A stretch of 64,000 bases of DNA from Maledivibacter sp. (GCA_025210375.1 JAOASB010000047.1:1-64000), one strand, 5' to 3'. Numbered from the stretch's first letter, positions 1 through 8,457 are shown. Notes: generated from the sequence alone by a model not told the origin. Numbers and translations: made by a program.

Positions 1-1
1 T

Positions 2-160
2 GAGCAAATTGCATAATTACCTTCTACAAAAACTATCTACCATATGTAGTCTAAAATTCTTCAAAGCCATACCATCAAATATGCTTATATCTTAAGCAAT
101 TAAATCAAGGATGATATTCGCATATTAGGTTTAGCCAAGTAAGAGTTATGCAATTTCCTC
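2..160. repeat. Family A repeat, copy 1 (about 160 bp, inverted ends)
   Basis: The left end reads GAGCAAATTGCATAATT and the right end AATTATGCAATTTCCTC, an imperfect terminal inverted repeat. The interior is closely similar to 15369-15525 (same orientation) and to 61657-61815 (opposite orientation). It holds no open reading frame. The structure fits a miniature inverted-repeat element without its own transposase; that class assignment is inference. It fills most of the gap before the first gene. Confidence 0.8.
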
Positions 161-290
161 TAGCGGTGATACCGCTATTTTTTTTATCATAATTTCTTTT
201 TTTTCATAACCATTAGCACATGACAAGAGAATATTACATACTATAGTAATTAAGATAAGCATCTTAATATTTTTTTTTGGAGGTATATGG

Positions 291-1205
291 ATGAGGAATA
301 TTGACCCATTAACAACCATAATTTCTAATGTTGGTGATGATACGCTCTCAATTATTAATATGCCACGCTTATGCGAGGTGCGAAAGATATTCCTCAAAAA
401 ATCCTTTGGACCTCATCATGTTGTGGGAGATTTATGTAATAAGTATCTATATATTTCAAATTCATATAATTCTAGTGTGTGTAAATACGATTTGATTCTG
501 GATATGATTATAGATACCGTTTATGTAGGAAGCAATCCATGTCATCTGGTACTTAACAAAAAGAACGGATTACTTTATGTGGCAAATGAGGATTCAAATT
601 CCATTTCTGTGGTAGATGCAAAAAAAATGGTATTGCAAGCACAAATTCCTGTTGGGGAGATGCCCCATGATGTGAAACTTAATTGTGATGGAAGTTTACT
701 TTTTATTTGTAATTTTAAAACAAATACCCTATCTATTATTAATACCATAACTAATGAAAGGGAAAGGAATATCTATGTTAACTCAAACCCTTACCATATG
801 AATCTAAGTAGAGATGGTAAGAAGTTATATATAGTTAACACAAATTATTCTAGTCTTAGAAAGGGAAGCATAACCATACTGAATACTATGAATTTAAAGG
901 TTGAAGATAAAATAGATATAGGAAAGACCCCCATGGATGTCACATGCGGGTTAAATGAAAACTATCTATATATTACAGATATGGAACTGAATGTGGTTTT
1001 TGTTTTAGACACAAAGCATAAAAAAATAATTGACAGTATAGAAGTAGGAAAAATGCCCCTTAGTATAAAGTTAGATACTCATAATAAGTATCTTATTTGT
1101 ACTAATATTGGTGACAATACTATTTCTATTATTGACTTAAAAAGGTTTTATGTTATTAAAAATATAAAAGTAGGCAAAGAGCCTACAGGTATAATATGTA
1201 TTTAG
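291..1205 (+). CDS. YVTN/YncE-like beta-propeller repeat protein
   Basis: The 304-residue product is built of about seven repeats of roughly 42 residues, each with the pattern V-G-x-x-P-x-x-(V/M) followed by L-Y-(I/V)-x-N and x-I-S-(V/I)-(V/I)-D. This is the signature of YVTN/NHL-type beta-propeller blades. There is no signal peptide or membrane segment, so it is probably cytoplasmic; propellers of this class are usually binding scaffolds and no enzymatic residues are evident. The start ATG follows a GGAGG box 7 to 8 bases upstream. It stands alone, between a family A repeat and a convergent DUF4364 gene. Its ligand is unknown. Confidence 0.75.
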   Translation: MRNIDPLTTIISNVGDDTLSIINMPRLCEVRKIFLKKSFGPHHVVGDLCNKYLYISNSYNSSVCKYDLILDMIIDTVYVGSNPCHLVLNKKNGLLYVANEDSNSISVVDAKKMVLQAQIPVGEMPHDVKLNCDGSLLFICNFKTNTLSIINTITNERERNIYVNSNPYHMNLSRDGKKLYIVNTNYSSLRKGSITILNTMNLKVEDKIDIGKTPMDVTCGLNENYLYITDMELNVVFVLDTKHKKIIDSIEVGKMPLSIKLDTHNKYLICTNIGDNTISIIDLKRFYVIKNIKVGKEPTGIICI

Positions 1206-1218
1206 ATATATAACCTAT

Positions 1219-1746
1219 TTAATCTATTAAGAGTTTGATTATTTCTCCATATATATCTTGAGCTTTGTTTTTCCAATTATCACAAATGATCTTGGCCTGT
1301 TTGTTAGATACCACATCTAATTTTAGATCAATTAAAGTTATATCGTTTTCTACAACCTTAAGCTCAACTAAGTAATCATTCTTAGATTTTTTCTTGTAGT
1401 TAGCAGAAATTTGTGTTTCCTTCAAAATTATTTTTTTTCTTTTATCAATTGATTCATTTAGCTTTTTCAGTAGTTTGTCAGATAGTCTATCCTTAAAATA
1501 ATTAAGGGTATCTTTTCCCTTTTCAGTAATTAAATAATAATAATGTTCTTCATTTTGAGTATATTCCAATAATGATGTATTCACCAACTCAGATAAAAAT
1601 TGTTGAAGAACAAAATAATTAAGTAATTCGTTTTCCATAATAAAGTCTGTAATCTGATTATTGGTAATAGCGATTTCAAACTTATCAAAAATATATAAAA
1701 GTACTAATTTATTTCTAGCTTCATCCTTACTATTATTATCAAACAT
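1219..1746 (-). CDS. DUF4364 family winged-helix protein
   Basis: The product has 175 residues. The first about 75 resemble a winged-helix DNA-binding domain: a helical bundle including LVLLYIFDKFEIAITNNQIT, then a Y-Y-Y-L-I-T-x-x-G beta wing. The rest is a charged alpha/beta domain. The overall pattern matches the DUF4364 family of clostridial proteins presumed to be transcriptional regulators; no target is known. The start ATG follows a GGTGGT box. It is monocistronic on the minus strand, converging with the beta-propeller gene with only 13 bases between stop codons. Confidence 0.7.
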   Translation of the reverse strand: MFDNNSKDEARNKLVLLYIFDKFEIAITNNQITDFIMENELLNYFVLQQFLSELVNTSLLEYTQNEEHYYYLITEKGKDTLNYFKDRLSDKLLKKLNESIDKRKKIILKETQISANYKKKSKNDYLVELKVVENDITLIDLKLDVVSNKQAKIICDNWKNKAQDIYGEIIKLLID

Positions 1747-1848
1747 ATTTTACCACCACACTTTAAGGCTTAAGAATAACAAAAAATTTGCTCGCTTAAT
1801 AAATTATATCATATTTACTATAATCAATCATATAAAAAATATTATAAA

Positions 1849-1902
1849 TAAAAATACTGAAAAACCCAAGGATTGATATCCCTGGGTTTTTCAGTATTTT
1901 TA
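1849..1902 (-). terminator. Strong rho-independent terminator of the spore protein gene
   Basis: A near-perfect inverted repeat (AAAAATACTGAAAAACCCA on one side, its complement on the other, about 20 bp stem) lies just downstream of the spore protein stop codon on the minus strand. T-runs on both sides would let it act in both directions. Confidence 0.85.
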
Positions 1903-1924
1903 TGGGTGAAATTTATCTTAATAT

Positions 1925-2131
1925 TTATTTTGTTCCGCCAGACATTTGTCTTTCTGCCATTTCAACAAGACGTTTAGTCATATATCCACCAACATAACCG
2001 TTTTGTCTAGAAGTCAAAGTTCCTTTATCTATAGTATCATAGTTTGTTAAACCTAATTCATTAGCTATCTCAAGCTTGAAGCTATTAAGTGCAGCTCTAG
2101 CCTCAGGTACTACAGCTTTATTACGTGACAT
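1925..2131 (-). CDS. Alpha/beta-type small acid-soluble spore protein
   Basis: The 68-residue product matches the alpha/beta SASP family along its whole length: an EARAALNSFKLEIANELGL helix, the G-T-L-T-S-R-Q-N-G-Y-V-G-G-Y-M-T-K-R-L-V helix, and the E-I-A-N-E-L context where the germination protease cuts. These proteins coat and protect DNA in the dormant spore and are made in the forespore under sigma-G. The start ATG follows a GGAGG-type box (AAAAGGAGGATAA). A strong terminator follows directly, so it is monocistronic. It shows that the organism sporulates. Confidence 0.93.
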   Translation of the reverse strand: MSRNKAVVPEARAALNSFKLEIANELGLTNYDTIDKGTLTSRQNGYVGGYMTKRLVEMAERQMSGGTK

Positions 2132-2516
2132 TATTTATCCTCCTTTTCTAAATTAATCTGAATTTGAAATTATATTTTTTATGTTGCATTATTAATTTAA
2201 CCATTTTATATTGAAATTATGTTTACAATTTGATCTTTTATGAATAATTTTTAGCAATATAACATATAAATAATAATTTGACTAAAATATGTATAAAAAT
2301 TTTAAAACAAAAATTTAAAAAGTATAGTAAAATATAATTGAGGGAATTTTATAATTTTGACTTATCATAGTTATAGGGATTTTAGTATAGACTTTAACTT
2401 ATACTATGGAAACCCTATATGTATTATTTGGGATTAAGTTTTTGGGGAAGAGTTATGCAATTTCCTCAATTGTATGATACTTATGATTTTATATAAAATC
2501 ATATTGGAGGAAGATA
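2132..2516. other. Gene-free interval with repeat relics
   Basis: The 385-bp AT-rich gap between the divergent spore protein and QueG-like genes contains a 48-bp family B half-element (2372-2419) and a solo right end of family A (about 2451-2466, AGTTATGCAATTTCCTC). No coding potential is seen. The two promoters must lie here but I cannot place them with confidence. Confidence 0.6.
2372..2419. repeat. Family B half-element (48 bp)
   Basis: The unit begins TATAGGGATTTTAGTATAG and ends AAACCCTATA, so its ends are inverted. Near-identical copies occur at 8724-8773 and 15570-15617. It corresponds to one arm of the 104-bp family B element. Confidence 0.75.
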
Positions 2517-3209
2517 ATGAATTATAGGGAAGAACTGCGAAATATACTTATTGATGCAGGAGCTGTAAAGGTGGGTTTTGGTTATGTTGGAGATGTGTTG
2601 CCTGAAAAATTCAAACACCTAAAAACAGGACTATCATTGGCTTTTAGGTTATCGGATCAAATAATTAACGATATTGAAGAAGAACCAACACATAGTTATT
2701 TTCATCATTATAGGACTGTGAACTTTAGGATAGATCAGATTATCTTGACAGGTGTTTCAAAACTTCAGGAGTGGGGATTTTTAGCTATGCCAATTGCTGC
2801 TTCTCAGTCAGTGAATATAGATGGCAATAAATATAGAGGAGTATTTCCCCATAGGACGGCTGCTACAAGGGCTGGTATTGGGTGGATAGGTAAAAATGCA
2901 TGTCTTATAACTGAAGAATTTGGACCTAGAATAAGGTTAGGAACTATACTTACTGATATGGAAGTGATCTATGATAAGCCTATTACTAGTTCGTTATGTG
3001 GAGACTGTAATAAGTGTGTTAATATGTGTCCGGCATTAGCCTTAAGGGGGAGTAATTGGTATCCAGGTATAAAACGAGAAGAGTTAATTGATGCCCAAGC
3101 ATGTAGTGAACATATGTCTAATTATTATAAGCATATTGGTAGAGGTTCTGTTTGTGGTATTTGTATAAAAAATTGTCCAAGGGGATCTAAAGTAATTAAA
3201 ATTAGATAG
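2517..3209 (+). CDS. Short epoxyqueuosine-reductase-like (QueG-type) 4Fe-4S protein
   Basis: The 230-residue product carries two ferredoxin-like clusters near the C-terminus: C-G-D-C-N-K-C-V-N-M-C-P (about residues 162-173) and C-G-I-C-I-K-N-C-P (about 214-222). They are preceded by the R-x-A-G-I-G-W-I-G-K-N-A segment typical of QueG and reductive-dehalogenase-like proteins. True QueG is about 380 residues and has a C-terminal HEAT-like domain that is absent here, so the epoxyqueuosine role is doubtful. I read it as a short QueG paralogue binding two 4Fe-4S clusters and possibly a corrinoid. The start ATG has a GGAGGAAG box. It is monocistronic. Confidence 0.75.
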   Translation: MNYREELRNILIDAGAVKVGFGYVGDVLPEKFKHLKTGLSLAFRLSDQIINDIEEEPTHSYFHHYRTVNFRIDQIILTGVSKLQEWGFLAMPIAASQSVNIDGNKYRGVFPHRTAATRAGIGWIGKNACLITEEFGPRIRLGTILTDMEVIYDKPITSSLCGDCNKCVNMCPALALRGSNWYPGIKREELIDAQACSEHMSNYYKHIGRGSVCGICIKNCPRGSKVIKIR

Positions 3210-3221
3210 TAGGATGGGGCA

Positions 3222-3275
3222 AAGGTTCAATTTATAATATTGTAAAATTTTTTACCAACATATAAATTGAACCTT
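3222..3275. repeat. 15-bp perfect stem hairpin after the QueG-like gene
   Basis: AAGGTTCAATTTATA at 3222-3236 is exactly complementary to 3261-3275, with a 24-base loop. It sits about 12 bases after the stop codon, where a terminator would be expected, but no T-run follows. It could be a terminator without a U-tail or a small palindromic repeat. Confidence 0.55.
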
Positions 3276-3435
3276 GCCATTCAAAATCTATTAAGGCATG
3301 AAGTTGTTTATCTTTATGGGGTTTATAGTATAAATTAAAGTTGCTGCTTAAATTCCTATAGAATATATTTATACAGGGCTTACATGTTTAAAGATTAATA
3401 AATTTTTATAAACTACTATGGGATATGAACCTATG

Positions 3436-3627
3436 TTATGTTAGCTTTCTATCCATTTTAACCTTTACATCCTTACGATTACCATGATTATGGGAGCTTT
3501 TCAGCTGAGCTTTTTGAGACTTTGCTTCTTTATGCCAATGCCTATCTTCTTCTTTAAATGTTCTTCTACCTAATTCGGTTCTTTTACCTTTTATATTTGT
3601 ATATTGGCTTCTAATAATTGACAACAT
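3436..3627 (-). CDS. Small basic protein, function unknown
   Basis: A 63-codon frame starts with ATG six bases after an AAAAGGAG ribosome binding site, a strong initiation signal for a frame this short. The product is very rich in Lys, Arg, His and Gln, especially RHWHKEAKSQKAQLKSSHNH, and has no hydrophobic segment. I recognise no family. The gap on both sides is otherwise repeat-filled. It may be a nucleic-acid-binding or spore microprotein, or a chance frame. Confidence 0.4.
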   Translation of the reverse strand: MLSIIRSQYTNIKGKRTELGRRTFKEEDRHWHKEAKSQKAQLKSSHNHGNRKDVKVKMDRKLT

Positions 3628-3710
3628 CAACACTCCTTTTAATTCAGTTATCGATTAAATTAACCAAATTTCAATTAATATATATTAGGTTAATCATAAA
3701 ATCAACCCTA

Positions 3711-3814
3711 TATAGAGAGTTCCAAGTAAATCTTAATTTATACATCTCGAAATATCCCATGTCCCTAGGAATTTTTGATATGTGTAAATTAAAGTTTTGA
3801 CTAGAATCTCTATA
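3711..3814. repeat. Family B element, full copy (104 bp)
   Basis: The element begins TATAGAGAGTTCC and ends TAGAATCTCTATA. Its two about 35-bp arms are imperfect inverted repeats of each other (TCTTAATTTATACAT against ATGTGTAAATTAAAG). It lies 62 bp upstream of the lipoprotein deacetylase gene. Matching copies are at 6405, 9094, 24277, 32959, 44449 and 49223. Confidence 0.8.
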
Positions 3815-3875
3815 ATAGTTTTTGAATTTCATACAATTATATTCATGACATAGAGAAAACTAAGGAGGAATTAAT

Positions 3876-5060
3876 TTGAAAAGATTCACAAAACATACTT
3901 TAGCAATGATTTTATCAGTTGCTTTATTTACGGGATGTACTACTTCAACCATAAATGTGAATAATTCTGCTCAAGACAATGTTGAAGATAACGAAAATAC
4001 TGTTGAAGAAATGAAAGATACAGATGGTAATAAAGTTGATGGAAAAGAGCAAAACGAGGCTTCAAGTAATTCGGATTCCTCTGACTCAGTTGATAATGGT
4101 GAGGATACTAAAGAGCAACAAGAAAATGAACCTAAGGAAATAGATCTTCAAGAGATTAAACCGAATGAGGTTGGACAAGTTATGGTTGTCATGTATCATG
4201 CCCTTGGAGATAAGGAAAAAGATTTTGTAAGGACTAGAGAAAATTTTAGAAAAGATTTAGAACTTCTTTATGAAAAAGGTTATAGATTAATTAGTTTAAA
4301 TGATTTTGTAAACAATGAGATCAATATAGAGGCGGGAAAAACACCTATAGTATTTACATTTGATGATGGTAATATCACTGATTTTAATATTATAGAGGAA
4401 AATGGAGAAAAAAAGATCGATCCAAATTGTGCTGTTGGTATCTTAGAGGATTTTTATAGTAAACATCCAGATTTTGGGCTTGAATCCACATTCTATATAT
4501 ACGGACAAAATCCATTTAGGCAAAAAGACTTGATTGATTACAAACTTAAATATATTGTTGAAAAAGGTATGGATATAGGAAATCATACTTCTGGACATGA
4601 TAAACTAAGTGTTTTATCATCGGAGGATATACAAAAGTCATTGGCTAAAAATGTAGAATTTATAAAACAATACTTGCCTGATTATGAAGTAAATTCATTA
4701 GCATTACCCTATGGAGATAGACCAAAAAGTGAGGATAAGAGAAAATATCTTTATGAAGGTTCATTTGAAGGCATATCATACGAAAATATTGGGGCATTGG
4801 CAGTTGGAGCTAATCCAGCACATGCTTCTATTCACAATGAATTTAATTATAGATATATACCTCGTGTTCATGGAAGTTCAGAAAAATGGGGTATTAGATT
4901 CTGGCTAGAATATTTTGATAGACATCCAGAAAAAAGATATATAAGTGATGGAGATAAAGATATTGTTACAATACAGGAATCTAAAGTTGATCTAGTGAAT
5001 AAGGACAAAGTAGGAGATAAAGAATTACGAACATATAAATTAAAGGAGCAGTCTAAATAA
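3876..5060 (+). CDS. Lipoprotein polysaccharide deacetylase (NodB domain)
   Basis: The product has 394 residues. It starts with a lipoprotein signal (LFTGC lipobox, Cys about 21), then an acidic Asn/Glu/Ser linker to about residue 95, then a carbohydrate esterase 4 (NodB) domain. Visible motifs are V-V-M-Y-H-A, T-F-D-D-G (catalytic and metal-binding Asp), and G-N-H-T-S-G-H (metal histidines). It should remove acetyl groups from peptidoglycan or another N-acetylated polysaccharide outside the membrane. The start is TTG after AAGGAGGAA. It is followed by a terminator, and a second deacetylase lies downstream behind a family D repeat. Confidence 0.88.
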   Translation: MKRFTKHTLAMILSVALFTGCTTSTINVNNSAQDNVEDNENTVEEMKDTDGNKVDGKEQNEASSNSDSSDSVDNGEDTKEQQENEPKEIDLQEIKPNEVGQVMVVMYHALGDKEKDFVRTRENFRKDLELLYEKGYRLISLNDFVNNEINIEAGKTPIVFTFDDGNITDFNIIEENGEKKIDPNCAVGILEDFYSKHPDFGLESTFYIYGQNPFRQKDLIDYKLKYIVEKGMDIGNHTSGHDKLSVLSSEDIQKSLAKNVEFIKQYLPDYEVNSLALPYGDRPKSEDKRKYLYEGSFEGISYENIGALAVGANPAHASIHNEFNYRYIPRVHGSSEKWGIRFWLEYFDRHPEKRYISDGDKDIVTIQESKVDLVNKDKVGDKELRTYKLKEQSK

Positions 5061-5078
5061 AATATAGATAAAGACTAC

Positions 5079-5128
5079 CATCTTGTTGACTTTGTCAACA
5101 ACCTCGCCCACCTATGGTGGGTTTTTTT
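5079..5128 (+). terminator. Terminator with attached family E palindrome
   Basis: CCCACC-TATG-GGTGGG followed by seven T (about 5107-5128) is a standard terminator for the deacetylase gene. Directly before it, at 5082-5101, lies the palindrome TTGTTGAC-TTT-GTCAACAA. The same palindrome also neighbours the terminators at 31243-31348 and 56299-56485. Confidence 0.8.
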
Positions 5129-5200
5129 ATACCCAAAAACTCATAAAAAAAATTATAAAACATATAGAATAATAACAGGGCTAAAGAATAAATTAAATAT

Positions 5201-5370
5201 ATACCCAGATTATTCATAGAAAATTTAAAACTCTACTTTGTCCTTTTGTTTCTAAGTCATTCATCAAATTCTTGACCTACCGTCTAGGTATGCCTTCAAA
5301 TTTGATAAATGCCTTAGAAATCAAAACTACTTGCATATTTTCAAACTCTCCATGAATAATCTGGGGTATA
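5201..5370. repeat. Family D repeat (170 bp, inverted ends)
   Basis: The left end ATACCCAGATTATTCAT and the right end ATGAATAATCTGGGGTAT are near-perfect inverted repeats. A related copy with a shorter, divergent centre lies at 57127-57231. Isolated ends occur at about 6387-6404 and 7251-7272. It holds no reading frame. Confidence 0.8.
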
Positions 5371-5391
5371 AGACAAATGAGGGGGGAAATC

Positions 5392-6171
5392 ATGAAACTT
5401 TTTGTAGTTACTAAAAAAAGTATAATTCTAACTATTATAATTTGTATAATTGTCATATTCTCATTATTATTTTTTAATGATATTAGCTATAGGGTTTTAG
5501 AGACCTTGGCACCTGATAAGTTAATTCCTATATATTGTGTTGAAACCCAGGAGAAAAAGGTGGCTATAAGCTTTGATGCTGCTTGGGGGGATAGGTACAC
5601 TGAAGGTATTTTGGAGACATTAGATAAATATAATGTAAAATCCACCTTCTTCTTAGTAGGTTTTTGGGTAGATAGATATCCCGATATGGTAAAGAAAATT
5701 CAAAGGAGGGGCCATGATATAGGAAATCATTCCTCTACTCATCCCCATATGTCAAAGCTTTCTAAGGAGCAGATAGCTAATGAGCTGAATCAAACGGGAG
5801 AAAAAATACATAATTTAACGGGAGAAAAACCATATCTATTCCGGCCTCCCTTTGGAGATTATAACAATAACCTAATAAGGACGGCAAAGGAATGCGGGTA
5901 CTATACTATTCAGTGGGATGTTGATTCCTTAGATTGGAAGGAGCTTGGAGTGGAACCAGTAGTTGATAGAGTAACCAGAAATGTGGAGAATGGGTCAATT
6001 GTATTGTTTCATAATAATGCAAAGTATGTTTTAGAATTTTTGCCCCTAGTTATTGAAAAACTACAAAAAGAAGGTTATAAAATAGTACCAATTTCAGAAA
6101 TTATTATGAAGGATAATTATTATATTGATCATACTGGAATGCAAAAAGAATTAGATGAATCTAAAAATTAA
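5392..6171 (+). CDS. PdaB-like polysaccharide deacetylase (sporulation type)
   Basis: The 259-residue product has one N-terminal membrane helix (about residues 9-28), then a NodB domain with S-F-D-A-A-W-G in place of the usual TFDDG, H-D-I-G-N-H-S-S-T-H-P-H metal histidines, and R-P-P-F-G-D. The single anchor, overall length and altered first motif fit the PdaB/YbaN group needed for spore cortex or late spore stability. The second Asp of the canonical motif is replaced, as also seen in PdaB-type proteins, so activity is uncertain. I chose the ATG at 5392, which has a GAGGGGGGAAA box; an upstream ATG at 5377 lies before that box. Confidence 0.82.
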   Translation: MKLFVVTKKSIILTIIICIIVIFSLLFFNDISYRVLETLAPDKLIPIYCVETQEKKVAISFDAAWGDRYTEGILETLDKYNVKSTFFLVGFWVDRYPDMVKKIQRRGHDIGNHSSTHPHMSKLSKEQIANELNQTGEKIHNLTGEKPYLFRPPFGDYNNNLIRTAKECGYYTIQWDVDSLDWKELGVEPVVDRVTRNVENGSIVLFHNNAKYVLEFLPLVIEKLQKEGYKIVPISEIIMKDNYYIDHTGMQKELDESKN

Positions 6172-6564
6172 TATAATTAGATAAAAGCAGATGGTTCACA
6201 ATGACAAATTTCATTCATTTTGAAATACCCTAGGGACAGGTTCAAGGGAGTATATCCTAAGACAGTTCCTTTTTCTTTTTTGAATCTTAAAATGGGGGTC
6301 ATTAAAGCCTTAAGCTAAAACCTAAGGCTAATGCCTTTAACCATAGGTTTTTGAATAAATACAACAGAATAGAGAAAATATAAGTATACCCAGATTATTA
6401 TTCATATAGAGATTTCAGTCAAAACTTTAATCTATACATATCAAAAATCCCTAGAAGCATCGGATATTTTGCTATGTATGAATTAAGATTCACCCTAAAC
6501 TCTCTATAAAATCAAATTCTAAAGGATTTGTTGTTCTTAGTATATCGTCAAAGGAGCTGAAAGG
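6172..6564. other. Gene-free interval with D and B repeat pieces
   Basis: This 393-bp gap contains a solo family D end at about 6387-6404 that runs straight into a full family B element (6405-6508). The upstream part (6172-6386) shows no gene or clear regulatory structure. Confidence 0.6.
6405..6508. repeat. Family B element, full copy (104 bp)
   Basis: It begins TATAGAGATTTCAGTC and ends ACTCTCTATA, with the same arm structure as the copies at 3711 and 49223. It abuts a family D terminus, suggesting insertion of B into D at a TA dinucleotide. Confidence 0.8.
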
Positions 6565-7266
6565 ATGAAAAGAGTTAAGTCTATTGGTTTAATCAGAAAT
6601 AATGATAGTAAGATTATAGGTGACTTAATATTTTCGTTGTTTAAGAATAATGGAATGGAGGTAGGTTTGATAAGTGACGGTTTTATTAGGGTAAATGAAG
6701 ATTGTAAAAAAAGAAGATTAAATGACCAGAGGGATATTGAAAGATTATTAGGGGATGAGAATTCCTTGGATTATATTATTTTTGACAACCTACAGGAAAA
6801 GTCCATGTATGATCTAACAAAACAGTTTGAAATTAACACTTTAATAGATGACGAATTTATGGGAGGTAATAAACAGAACAATAGGATGGTGGAAACAAAA
6901 ATAAATATATTCAATAATTTGAAAAGAAATGGAATAGCTATTATTAATTCTGATAACAAAACGTTAAATGATTATTTCAGCTGTTTAAAGGACAAAATTA
7001 TTGTGACCTATGGCCTTAATACAAAATCTACCATAACAGCGTCAAGCCTAGATATTAATGGAACAGTATCATTCAATTGCTGTATCCAAAGGGGTATAAC
7101 TACCTTCAATGGAAATGAGATCGAGCAAATGGAATTCCCAATAAGAACCATGGCCTATGATGATTTTAATGTATGTGATTTTCTGGCTGCCATAAGTCTA
7201 GCTCTCATATACGAAGTATCAATTGACAATATTCAAAATACCATATATAGCCTAGATTATTCATAG
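6565..7266 (+). CDS. Mur-ligase-like central domain, P-loop lost and C-terminus missing
   Basis: The 233-residue product looks like the central domain of MurE-type ligases: K-x-N-I-F-N-x-L-K, then G-I-A-I-I-N-S-D-N (family: xAVINADD), I-V-T-Y-G-L (TYG), and a final D-F-N-V-C-D-F-L-A-A-I-S-L-A-L (HNVYNALAAIALA). The ATP-binding GTNGKTT loop at the N-terminus is absent; the equivalent region reads I-R-N-N-D-S-K-I-I-G-D-L. The C-terminal ligase domain (about 150 residues) is missing. The stop codon lies inside a sequence identical to a family D end. I infer a degenerate gene truncated by a repeat; a non-catalytic domesticated protein is possible. The start ATG has a good GGAGCTGAAAGG context. 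Confidence 0.6.
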   Translation: MKRVKSIGLIRNNDSKIIGDLIFSLFKNNGMEVGLISDGFIRVNEDCKKRRLNDQRDIERLLGDENSLDYIIFDNLQEKSMYDLTKQFEINTLIDDEFMGGNKQNNRMVETKINIFNNLKRNGIAIINSDNKTLNDYFSCLKDKIIVTYGLNTKSTITASSLDINGTVSFNCCIQRGITTFNGNEIEQMEFPIRTMAYDDFNVCDFLAAISLALIYEVSIDNIQNTIYSLDYS

Positions 7267-7272
7267 AAAATT
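7251..7272. repeat. Solo family D end spanning the Mur-like stop codon
   Basis: AGATTATTCATAGAAAATT here is the same as the first bases of the family D copy at 5207-5225. The TAG inside it ends the Mur-ligase-like frame. No matching right end is found in the following 170 bp. Confidence 0.6.
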
Positions 7273-7441
7273 GATTTCATGATTTGTAGCCATATTAAAT
7301 TTTTAACTTAAATTTCAAATCTTATGTTCTATTTTACCAAATACTAGAATAAATATATTTGTAGATTGACTAGGTCAATAAAAAATTGACTCTATAACAC
7401 AAGAAACAAAGAATTCTAAGGAGCGTAAGGGGGCTAGAGGT

Positions 7442-8086
7442 TTGAGAGTGTTTGAAAATAATACGGCTTCAGTTATTGGTATACCATGTTCTGATCTAGA
7501 ATTTAGCCATGAGGTATATGGTGAGGGGTTTTATAATTTTAAACTTAAGATACCACGATTGAGTAATTATGAGGATGTTTTGCCCATAACAATTTCTGAA
7601 AGATTAATAGTGAATTTGAGTTTTAATGAAGAGAAATACTTTAAAGTGGAAGGTCAGTTAAGGTCTTATAATAAAGTCATAAATGGAAATAACAGACTCA
7701 TATTGACTATATTTGCTAGAGATGTGGTTGAACAGAAGGAGGAAGATATCACAAATCCCAATCAAATATTTTTGGATGGATATATATGCAAACAACCTAT
7801 TTATAGAACTACTCCGTTTGGAAGAGAAATCACAGATATGCTTATAGCTGTTAATAGACCATATAGAAAATCCGATTATATTCCTTGTATTGCATGGGGA
7901 AGAAACGCAAGATATTCTCAGAAAATGGAGGTTGGAGATCGGATCAAAATCTGGGGCCGAATACAAAGCCGAGTTTATCAGAAAAAACTAGATGAGGAGA
8001 GGGTATTAAAGAAGACTGCCTATGAAGTATCTATATCAAAAATGAAAGTTATACCCGATGAAAATAATAGGCTGGAAAATGAATAA
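7442..8086 (+). CDS. SSB-like protein with two OB-fold domains
   Basis: The 214-residue product has two halves. Residues 1-100 form a divergent OB-like domain. Residues about 105-205 match the single-stranded DNA-binding protein fold: F-L-D-G-Y-I-C-K-x-P-x-Y-R-T-T-P-x-G-R-E-I-T-D-x-(L/I)-I-A-V-N-R and then S-D-Y-I-P-C-I-A-W-G-R-N-A. It lacks the acidic Gln-rich tail of housekeeping SSB. Similar two-domain SSB-like proteins occur in Clostridia alongside the main ssb; their role is not established. The start TTG follows a GGGGGCTAGAGG stretch. It appears monocistronic, followed by a family C repeat. Confidence 0.75.
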   Translation: MRVFENNTASVIGIPCSDLEFSHEVYGEGFYNFKLKIPRLSNYEDVLPITISERLIVNLSFNEEKYFKVEGQLRSYNKVINGNNRLILTIFARDVVEQKEEDITNPNQIFLDGYICKQPIYRTTPFGREITDMLIAVNRPYRKSDYIPCIAWGRNARYSQKMEVGDRIKIWGRIQSRVYQKKLDEERVLKKTAYEVSISKMKVIPDENNRLENE

Positions 8087-8092
8087 GTTACA

Positions 8093-8235
8093 TAAAAAAA
8101 ATAGACTAGTCATGTTGCGAAGTGATTTTGATTGTTTTCTAGGCACTTGATCCCTTACATACTCACTGTATGTGGGAGATCAAGTAAAGACAAAAACAAT
8201 TAAAGGAACGAGTAAAATGACTAGTTTATTTTTTG
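8093..8235. repeat. Family C palindromic repeat, copy 1 (about 143 bp)
   Basis: The ends AAAAATAGACTAGTCAT and ATGACTAGTTTATTTTTT are inverted repeats. The centre carries a second hairpin, CTTGATC-CCTTACATAC then GTATGTGGGAGATCAAG. Copies are at 40476-40615 and 48118-48260. The whole unit could fold into a long hairpin, and here it sits immediately behind a stop codon. Confidence 0.8.
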
Positions 8236-8457
8236 AATATGTCCTATAGTAATAATCTATAACCTGATAGGGGGTTATATTGAAAATAAGTATATGTACC
8301 TAATATAAGCCCTGAAAGTTTGAGTTTGCCATTTTAAAGTTTATCTTTATGGGGACACTATAGTCAGCTTTATATGTTAAAATAGAAACAAAACCTTGAA
8401 AAAATAGCTAAAAAGAGTAAAATAATAATTGAACCCCATAAAAATGGAGGAAAAAAT

